Source: Candidatus Poseidoniaceae archaeon | GTDB lineage: Archaea; Thermoplasmatota; Poseidoniia; Poseidoniales; Poseidoniaceae | Reading direction: 5' to 3' | Length of the DNA: 20,834 nucleotides | Assembly: GCA_022451765.1 (NCBI GenBank) | Contig: JAKUNY010000011.1 | Span: 1-20,834 of the forward strand | Shown here: in pieces, positions 8,081 to 16,700 of the stretch | Position numbering within the stretch: the first letter of the stretch is position 1 | How the letters are laid out: each line of letters begins with the position of its first letter | Notes under the pieces: model-generated | Seen by the model: the letters and a program-made list of their open reading frames with translations, nothing else | Database searches by the model: none | What the model was told of the DNA's origin: nothing | Translations under genes and position numbers: made by a program

Positions 8081-9211
8081 ATGGTCCTTCCATTCCGTCG
8101 AAAAGACAAGGAAGGAGGGAAAATTGTCAATGCCGAAGATGAAGACATCAACGCACTGCTCGATGCGGATTCCCAAGAGAATCCTGTAGCAAAGACAAAT
8201 CTACCGGAACCATCGACCGATGAGGAACGTTTGCACGCTATCTCTGACATGGTTGTGCAAACCTGCATGGACATTCGACGTGGGGAAAACGTCCTCATCG
8301 TATGCGATCCAACGACATCAGAAATTGGACAATCACTTCACATCGCAACACAAAAACGCACGGACCGAGTTCTTTTGATTGTGATGCCCAAGTCGCGTCA
8401 TCATGGAGAAGAGCCGCCTTCTCCTGTCGCAGCACTCATGCGGCAACAACAGGTTGTTATCGCTGCCACAAAATATTCACTCACACACACAAAAGCTGCT
8501 CGCCAAGCGTTGAAGGATGGTGCTAGGATTGCAACGATGCCTGGGATGACGTTTGAGTTGTACACAGAGGGCGGAATGACAGCCGACTTCCAAGATGTCA
8601 AACGACGCATATCGAACATTGCAAACGTTCTCCGTCGTCGAAGAATCATCAATGTAAAATCAGAAACAGGTACGGATGTGACATTTGAGGTCAACTGGCG
8701 GGACTGGAAACTCGATGACAATGGCATCTGTAACCGCCCACGTATGTTGACGAACCTTCCAGCAGGAAAAGTGTTTATTTTACCAAAAGAAGGAACCATG
8801 AACGGGACCATTGTAATCGATGGTTCTTGGGATTCAACGCTCATTGACGAACCCGTTGAACTCATTGTTGAGAACGGGACTGTAATCGATGTAAAAGGAG
8901 GAAGTTTAGCAGCGACCATTCGTCAATCATATGGGGAAGTCGCTAAGAAACTGAAAGCGAAAGATCGAGAAAGTGTTTGGACGATCGCTGAGTTCGGATT
9001 TGGAATGAACCCAAGCGCTCGACTGGTTGGTAATGTTCTCGAAGATGAGAAACGTATGGGTAGTTGCTATTTTTCCATCGGTGACAATTCTCGCCTTGGA
9101 GGAAGTTCACATGCAGGAATCCATGTATCGGGAGTTCTCGCAAAACCCACAGTCTGGTTGGATGACACGTGTCTGACTGAATCGGGCGAGTTCATGGCAA
9201 TCGATGACTAG
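8081..9211 (+). CDS. Aminopeptidase T / NicX-like metalloprotein (COG2309-type), metal site altered
   Basis: The C-terminal half follows the pattern of the leucyl-aminopeptidase (aminopeptidase T, M29) / dihydroxypyridine-dioxygenase-like family: GENVLIVCDPTT early, TIAEFGFGMNP with Glu304, GNVLEDEKRMG with Glu321 and Glu323, SIGDNSRLGG, GIHVSG with His348, and KPTVWLDD with Asp361. The first about 70 residues are charged and probably disordered. The position where I expect a His (G-T-x-H) reads GSCY, and the expected HxDG reads HVSG, so two probable metal ligands are replaced by Tyr330 and Ser350. Activity is therefore uncertain. The open frame extends back to 7901 but there overlaps the divergent carboxypeptidase. 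ATG 8081 is preceded by GGGG four bases upstream; ATG 8063 is the alternative. Its stop shares the four bases CTAG with the convergent EF-hand gene. Confidence 0.8.
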   Translation: MVLPFRRKDKEGGKIVNAEDEDINALLDADSQENPVAKTNLPEPSTDEERLHAISDMVVQTCMDIRRGENVLIVCDPTTSEIGQSLHIATQKRTDRVLLIVMPKSRHHGEEPPSPVAALMRQQQVVIAATKYSLTHTKAARQALKDGARIATMPGMTFELYTEGGMTADFQDVKRRISNIANVLRRRRIINVKSETGTDVTFEVNWRDWKLDDNGICNRPRMLTNLPAGKVFILPKEGTMNGTIVIDGSWDSTLIDEPVELIVENGTVIDVKGGSLAATIRQSYGEVAKKLKAKDRESVWTIAEFGFGMNPSARLVGNVLEDEKRMGSCYFSIGDNSRLGGSSHAGIHVSGVLAKPTVWLDDTCLTESGEFMAIDD

Positions 9212-10737
9212 CGATGTGCACTCATGTTCATATTTCCACACACAGGACAATACCGCCAGTTTGGATCGAGTCCAATCCCACAGCCGCGACAATGAATCCC
9301 TGAACGAATGGTTGGTTGGATGTTCATGGTTGGTTGTTGCGGCATGACTTGTTGCTGTTGTATTGGTTGCTGCCAACCAATCTTTGGAGCTGCTACACCC
9401 GGGGAATTCGGTTGTTGACGTGTCTGCTGTGGTTGCACAGGTTGCTGTTGTTGAGATTGAATCGGTTTTCGCACTGGTGCAATGGGTCGAGGTAACGAGG
9501 ACATTTTTTGGGCAGCCTCTGAGGATACAAATTCTGACAAAGAAACCTCCCCGTCTCCATCTGTCTCTGCTGCTTGGTGAAGTTCTTCGGCTTCTTGTAT
9601 TGATACCTTTGCGGCAACAGCCAATTCCTCCACTGAGAGACTACCTGAATCATCGACATCTGCAGCGATAAATCGTTCCGCATCGCTTACCCACTCCTCC
9701 TCAGGAGCGTCTTCCACAAGTGGAATAGGGTCTGAAGGAACCTCTTCAACAACCTCAGGAGTGAGTGCTTCCACTTCCTCATGTGATTCTGGGATTGCTT
9801 TGTGGTCGGACTCAATCGATTCTGGTGCGGATTGTGCCTCCGGGACCAGTTGAGAACCAAAGGCTCCAGCAAAAGCGTCTTGTGCAGCATAATCTACTTC
9901 CATTTCATTTTTGAAGCCGGTTTCCTGAGCAATTTCCTCCTCTTGGTTTGGGAGTGGGACTGAGCCTAAACTCGGTAAGGGCACGGATTCGGATGGAATT
10001 GGAACAGATTCAGTTGGCAACGGAACGGATTCAGTTTTGGGCTCAGGAAGAGATACTTCTTCGACAGGTACTGGCTCTGGTGCAGGAGGAGTTGGTTGTG
10101 ATTCCATCCTTTCAACAACTGCACCCATTTCTATCTCAGCAGGTTGTGCTTGCTCGCTTGCAAAAAGTGGCATTGGCAAGGCATGTCCTGCAACGTCGAG
10201 AGAGTTCTTTAATTCCTCAGCCATTGTTTTCATTTTTTCAACATTGCCTGATGGCTTGGACATCAGATCATCAATCGATTGTAGGTACCGTTCTACCTCA
10301 GTGTTGCCTCCGGTTGCATAAGCAATTGCGAGTATTTTCAGAAACTGCATGGGATCGAATAAAGGTGACAAGGCTTCGATTACATCAGGTGTTGCCAGTG
10401 GATGAGCGGTGTTTTCTGCGCCTGTTGAATCGGGTTGACCTGCAAATTGCAGCAAAGGATCGGGAAGTGCCATGAGGTTTAGATGTCCAAAAATCAAGAA
10501 GTATATCTCTCCTCCTTCACATTGCAATCGTTCGCTGGCAGCCTCAAAATCAAATTCGCCCGGCCTCAGAACAATGTCTGCAAGATGTTCAAGCGCCTTA
10601 GAAAGCGCTTGTTTCGGTTCCATTGACATCATTTGTTCAAGAACGTCAGAGGAGGCAACTACGCCGAAATTTGCCGCAGCGTCTTCGACCTCAATCCCTT
10701 CGGGGAGAGTTGCTCCTTCAGGTACTCCATCTGACAA
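9208..10737 (-). CDS. Cytoplasmic EF-hand and zinc-ribbon protein with Pro- and Gln-rich linkers
   Basis: I know no named family for the whole protein. From TTG 10737 it has 509 residues and no signal peptide or membrane helix. The parts in order are: a helical N-terminal domain (about 1-190, with MEPKQALSKALEHLADIV and FLKILAIAYATGG); a Pro-rich segment repeating SVPLP or SVPIP four times; a long acidic linker; two EF-hands with loops DVDDSGSLSVEE (360-371, canonical) and ETDGDGEVSLSE (391-402, Glu at position 1); a Gln/Pro-rich stretch; and a C-terminal zinc ribbon with CRGC (483-486) and CPVC (497-500). The start is chosen for the strong AGGAGAGAGA upstream. The first downstream ATG is at 10632. 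The gene lies 59 bp after the giant surface-protein gene on the same strand, so they are probably co-transcribed, and it may sense Ca2+ or bind the giant's cytoplasmic tail (inference). Confidence 0.85.
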   Translation of the reverse strand: MSDGVPEGATLPEGIEVEDAAANFGVVASSDVLEQMMSMEPKQALSKALEHLADIVLRPGEFDFEAASERLQCEGGEIYFLIFGHLNLMALPDPLLQFAGQPDSTGAENTAHPLATPDVIEALSPLFDPMQFLKILAIAYATGGNTEVERYLQSIDDLMSKPSGNVEKMKTMAEELKNSLDVAGHALPMPLFASEQAQPAEIEMGAVVERMESQPTPPAPEPVPVEEVSLPEPKTESVPLPTESVPIPSESVPLPSLGSVPLPNQEEEIAQETGFKNEMEVDYAAQDAFAGAFGSQLVPEAQSAPESIESDHKAIPESHEEVEALTPEVVEEVPSDPIPLVEDAPEEEWVSDAERFIAADVDDSGSLSVEELAVAAKVSIQEAEELHQAAETDGDGEVSLSEFVSSEAAQKMSSLPRPIAPVRKPIQSQQQQPVQPQQTRQQPNSPGVAAPKIGWQQPIQQQQVMPQQPTMNIQPTIRSGIHCRGCGIGLDPNWRYCPVCGNMNMSAHR

Positions 10738-10740
10738 ACT

Positions 10741-10750
10741 TCTCTCTCCT
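10741..10750 (-). promoter_or_regulatory. Shine-Dalgarno site deciding a TTG start
   Basis: Read on the minus strand this is AGGAGAGAGA, followed by AGT and then TTG at 10737. The GGAG core lies eight bases before the TTG. The next in-frame ATG (10632) has no such site. The site lies just after the stop of the giant surface protein, as expected for an internal cistron of an operon. The GGAGGTGA site at 19976-19983 shows that this genome does use such signals. Confidence 0.55.
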
Positions 10751-10796
10751 ATCTTCGCCAATTGCGTGTTATTTTTGAGGTTGCTGCTTTTCTCCC

Positions 10797-13700
10797 CTAT
10801 TGTTGGTTCCGAGCCATGTCGTAAATCGCTCGGGATTGTTGTGCAGACCAACCCGTTCCTTGCAATTGCATCAGGAGCGTACGCTCTTGCGGTCCTTCTG
10901 CCATTTCACTGATAACCCAAGATACTGCTGCATCTCGATCTTCACCCTGCCAGTCTTCAAAGAGGGACAAATCGATTTCAATTCTCGCCCGTCGGACTTT
11001 CTTTTGTGGCGCATGGTCCTCGCTTTCCTTAGAACCACCTTTCTGATTCGCAGGTGATTTCTTGGCGACAGGGGCAGAGGATGTTGGCTTTGCCCTACCA
11101 GGTGGACCGCGGCCAGGGGGTCCAGAAGGAGCGCCTGTAGAACCACCAGGAGGACCACGCTTAGGACCAGACGGACTTGATGAACCAGGAGGACCACGCT
11201 TGGGGCCAGACGGTCCACGGGAAGGTCCTGAACTACCAGGAGGTCCACGAGAAGGCGTCGCTGAGGTTTGGGCTACAGAGCGGCTTGGCATCGGTTTGCT
11301 TTGGAATGAAGAGAAAAAGTCATCTTCGTCATCATCAAAGAAATCCTCATCATCATCGTCATAGTCATAGCCGCGATTTCGTAGGCGACCTATGAGAATC
11401 GCAAGCAAAAAGAGTGTTACGATTCCTCCTGCGAGTACACCACTAAAGACGGGTACTGTCATGCCGAGTATCGTTGTGCCACCGTCATCGGTCTCTGATT
11501 TCGGTAGAGGACATCCATCATCGAATCCGTCGGGTCCTTTTGGCTGTTCAGGACAGTTATCGAGCAAGTCATTGACACCGTCCTGATCTGTGTCCCGCTC
11601 ACTCTTTGAACATCCTTCATCATCAACATTTGTTGTTGGCGATTCTGGGCATTTGTCAGGCGCTGAGGCACCGGCTACAAATTCCCCGGGCATCGAGGAA
11701 TCTCTCGAACCATTCCAAGCTTCAACTCCCCAATTGTCCCCGTAGCCATCACCGTCAGAGTCATTCCACTGCGTCGCATCTCCGGGGAATTTATCGCGAC
11801 CCCAATTGTCTGCCCAACCATCACCATCGTCCTCACAACCAATCTCGAGTGCGTCAAGGTACGAGGTTCCAAACTCCGTCGGGCAAAAGTCTGCATTGTT
11901 TCCAACAGGGTTGTCGCCAAAACCATCACCGTCTTGGTCGAACCACTGAGTGCCATCGAGAGGGAAGGCATCTCCTGCTTCATTAATCCGAAGACCTGTA
12001 GCATCATCAATATCAAACGTGTATTCTCCAAGGTATCCGTCCCCATCGAGGTCTTGGTCGAGGGCGTCCTCATCAAAACAGCCGTCCGAATCAACCGGGT
12101 ATCCTGCCTCTGTATCTGGACACTCATCGAAGCCGTCGTTTACCCCATCACCGTCTGTATCACGTTGATTTTCATCGCAACCATTAGCGTCAACTTCAGG
12201 GGTGGAATCTGGACAGAGGTCATCGATGTCAAAGACACCATCCCCATCGCTGTCTTGAACGAGTTGATCATCACTGCAACCGCTTGAATCGACGTCATCA
12301 TCTTCGTCTGTTTCAGGGCATATGTCGTTTGCATTCGAAACACCATCTTCATCATCATCGAGTTGGGAATCGGCACAGCCATTCGCATCCACAGTTTCAA
12401 ACACCGATGTTTCAGGACAAGAATCGACGTCGTCGTAAACGCCATCACCGTCGGAATCATCAGTATTGACCAGTGGACAGCCTGTGCCGTCTGTACCGTC
12501 CTCAACACCGAATTGGAATGGACAATCATCGGCGATGTTTCCAGAAGCATTCTCGCCAAACCCGGCGCCATCATTGTCGAGGAACTGTGTGGGATCAAGT
12601 GGGAAATCGGCGTCCGTGTTGGCCCAGCCGTCTCCGTCGCTGTCCGGACAACCGGGCAAAGGATTGATCGAAGTCCCGTACACATTTGGACACCCATCGA
12701 GCACCAAACCAAGTGCATTGGACCCGTCGTAAGAGGAAGTCCAGCGGTCGGGATCCCCCTCGCTGTCGGTGTCATCCGCTGCAGCGAGGTTGTAAGGGAA
12801 GAACTCAGGATTTGTGGGACCGATTGGTCCATTATCGCCGTACCCATCACCATCCGTATCGGCCCATTGAGTTGGGTCATCAGGCCACATATCTGCGCCT
12901 TGGTCAACGCCCCAGTTGATTCCACCAACGCTGGAGGGGTCGCTTGCACCGTCTCCATCGGAATCAAGACATCCGTTGCGATCGCGGTACGAGGTTCCGT
13001 AGTCCCACGGACAAAAATCGCCGGTTAATGTGTCGGTTTCGTTGTCTCCAAATCCATCATCATCAAAATCCTTGTATTGGCGAGGATTGTAAGGGAATTT
13101 ATCGCCTGGGCTGGTTTCTGTCGCCCCGGATAACCCGCAGATTGCATCACAACAATCTACGCCATAGTTGTCGCCAACACCATCTCCGTCGCTGTCTTTG
13201 GATTGCTTCCAGTTTTGTTGGAATCTGTCTCCGTGTATCCAAGTTCCGTCGTTGTTTGACCACCCGTCCTCGTCGAAGTCCGGACAGCCATAACGGTCGA
13301 AAATCGATCGGCCTGTGTTGGTATCGCATGCATCAATATCATCTGCAAAACCATCCTGTTCGTAGTCATCACAGCCTTGCGTGATGAGATACGAAACACC
13401 AGATTCTACTGGGCAGTCGTCTGACAAAGGACCTGTTGGGTTATCGCCAAATCCGTCCAAATCAGCATCCTTCCATTGTTCTCCAAGATGAGGTAAATCA
13501 TCGATTCGATCAAAGATGAGGTCACGATCGGCGTCGCTGTAAAGACGCAACATCTCTACATCCATGTCGAGCGATTCAAGGTAACCGAACACAAGCGTCC
13601 CGTTGGAATCTACGTTTGATGAGAAATTCGCATTCGTGTACACGTTTTTCATTTCGTGCGTTGACCAAGTCAAACGGTCCTCTGAACGGCCATCGAGATG

Positions 13701-16700
13701 CATGGTGTTCACACGTAGGGTATCGGTTCCGGTTGTAGTTGTCATCAACACAACCCCAGTGCTGCGCGATACAATGTCCCAAGCGCCGCCTTCTGAGGAT
13801 ACAGGTTGGCCTCCGTATGAAGACCAAACTCCTGTGCTGCTGCGTTGGTGCAAGACATCAACCGATGCTTGAACAGCGAAGATAAGCGACGAGCCGTGCT
13901 GAGTACAAGCGATATCGTAACCATCTGTTTGGCCATTTAAGAGTCCTAGTTGCTGCATTGAGACATTTGTCCACAACTCAGTAGAGGCATTCCGTTCGTG
14001 CGTCACCAATATACCGTTTGAGTCCATGGAAAGAAGAACGATTGTGTTGCTTGAATCCATGCACATGGAGAGTTCAGCTGTACCATCGCTGAAGTTTCTG
14101 AGTGTTGTTGAAACATCATGATCGATGTCCAAGATTTCCAACGTGTGCGTACCAGAATTGTTGACGGTTGTTGCAACCAGCGTTGTACCGTTGCTGAGCT
14201 GGAGAGCATCATGCTCCGTACCGACTGCGAGACCGGAAGTCAACTCCGTTTCCGTAGACCATGTACCACCAGATTTGACCAAGTGTTCAAGGCTGTTTAG
14301 ATTTGAATCTCGGTACAAGATGTGCATATCAGCGCCTTCAAACCAAATCGATGGGGATGCCGTCAAATTGGAATTTGAGAGTATTTCACTCGATGACCAA
14401 CCGGTCGGATCGGTTTCACTCTCTGCTGAGTAGTACAATTTTTCGATGGTTGCGTGTGAATAGACCATGTGCAAATCACCATTCGAATCAATCGTTGAAG
14501 CAGGATAGGTCCCAAAGTCATTGAAGGTACGAATTTCTTGGTGCAGAGCAGTCCAAGATGTCGTCGAGTGGTGAACGTAGCCGTTTGCGTCCTCCAGAAC
14601 AAACAACTCGGGTTGGCCTGAGGCGGTAACATCGAATTGGAATTTAAAAGGTGATGCGGATGTTGAAACTGTTTCTGTTACCCAAGAACCACCAGGTGAC
14701 CCATCGTCAACATGCTCAAGGTGAACAAGTGAATGGGTTGAAGAGGCATTGAGTGAAAACATCATGGCGGTTTCACCTCGGTTTGAAGTGGTCAGTTCCA
14801 ATCCGGACATCTTGCCATCGAAAATGAACTGGCTTGTATCAAAATCTTGCTTGCTGACAGTAAGCATGTCAACCCCAAAGGACGTAGCTCTTGTTGCATT
14901 TCGAGTTGAATACACGAATTCGATTGCTCCGTCTGCATTTGAATCAAATCCACCAACGGTTGCAAGTCCAAGGTAATCTGTTGGAGTACCCGTACGAATG
15001 GTTTCAACTGCGGGGACGAATCCATCCTGAGAACCAAGATAGAGGTCGAGTTGACCTGAGGGAGTGTATGCCATGCCAGACCCAATGAACGTGTCTGTGT
15101 ACCCGTCATCGTTCACATCACCTGCTGAGGTAAACATCCAGCCGAATCGCTGATTGCTGCTACCTTGACTCGTCCAATCAGGGATATCACTGAAATTTTC
15201 AGATGCATTTCCCATGAACAAGTGAACTGTACCGCTGAACAATGGTGCACCCTCGGGCTTGAATTCTTGCAGTATAAGTTCATCCATCCCGTCATTGTTG
15301 ATGTCATCAACGATTTCGACAACTGTGCCCAGCAAGGTACCTTGCTTCAAGCGCTGGATGATGCGATCCGATGATGTGGAAATACCGTTCTCTGAACCAT
15401 AGAACACTTCGATCGCAGAGAATCCAGTTGGTGAATTCTCGTCACCGGAGTTTGAGACAACGAAATCACCGAAGCCATCCCCGTTTAGGTCGCCTCCACT
15501 CGAGATTGAGCGGCCGAAAAACGGTCCCGATGTGTTTGCTGTTATGTTGTGTGACAAATGCATCCCATCTGTTGTGCCTTCGAAAACAGAGAGTCGCCCA
15601 TTTGTAACTCCATCCGTCCAGTTGCCTTGGAGAGCCACGAGGTCATCGTGTCCGTCACCGTTCATGTCATCAATCCGTGAGACATCCTCTCCAAGCATTT
15701 GTTCAGCGTTTCCGGTAACACTCCAAACCAAATCGAACTGTGTCTGATTCCATTGATACATGGAGATGAGCCCGTGGTTGGATTCGTTCACTCGGGTCGT
15801 GTTTTCGAAGCCTGGTGAGGAAAGGAGCAATTGGACCATACCATTGGAGAGGAACTCGCCGACAACAACTCCATTCCCAAATCGCTCAGATGATTGTGCA
15901 CCACTGAGAACAATCGGAGTCGACGATTCCAGACCGTTTGTTCCACCAAAGAGAACCACAACTCGACCATTGTTGTTCAAACCGCTGTCGGAAGCAGTTG
16001 GTTGCGTAAAGACGAGATCATCGAATCCATCTCCATTAAAATCGCCATGTGCCGCATCACCTTCAACAACATCAGGATACAACGGAAATGAAGACATTGC
16101 CTTATTCGAAAGGCGTCCTGTAGATTGGTCTTCCAAACTCTTGAAAATTGAGAGTTCCGTTTGATCAACGTCATAGGATGTTGTCGCAACCTGAGCGAGC
16201 CCATTCAAGTCTAAATCGAGCCCTACTGCAGTATGGAGGGAGGTGTCTCTGGCTAGAATTTGTTCTGTAATTTGGTCGCCGTTTACTTGCAGACGAATCG
16301 CTTCCCCTGCCCGGGTGTATGCTATGTTTGCAACGTCGTTTTCATCGACTTTAAGTTCAAACTCATCGCCGACTGGTCCACTGTCAAGCAGACTGTTGTA
16401 CCATCGTAGACCGCTGTTGTTTACCTGCCATAATTCACCCGTTGTAGTCCTCACCACTGCGAATTCATTTCCTCCTTGCGTTAGCCTAAGCGTCATTGAT
16501 TCTGGAAAAAGGTCCTCGATGATGGTTCGTTTTAACCACGCATCAGAGGTATACACCTGACCTTGGAACGCAAATCGAGCCATCTTTAAATTCGCTCCGT
16601 CACCATAGATCGCCAAAGGTCGGTAAGATGCATCAACGACAACTGAGCATCCAATGATTCCATGCGATGTATCTACTGAATCGATTATCAAATCGGAAAA

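Noticed and set aside
9948..10475. 175-residue plus-strand frame opposite the EF-hand protein
   Set aside because: It is the complement of Pro/Glu-rich coding sequence, with skewed composition and no start signal.
12140..12967. Long open frames in other frames across the Asp-rich repeats (275 residues on minus, also 12363-13028 on plus)
   Set aside because: They lie wholly inside the giant gene, are Met/Thr/Pro- or Ile/Val-biased by the GAT/GAC-rich repeats, and show no domain.
11510..13540. CRISPR-like regular repetition
   Set aside because: The periodicity is in-frame protein repeats with varied DNA, without identical repeats or uniform spacers.
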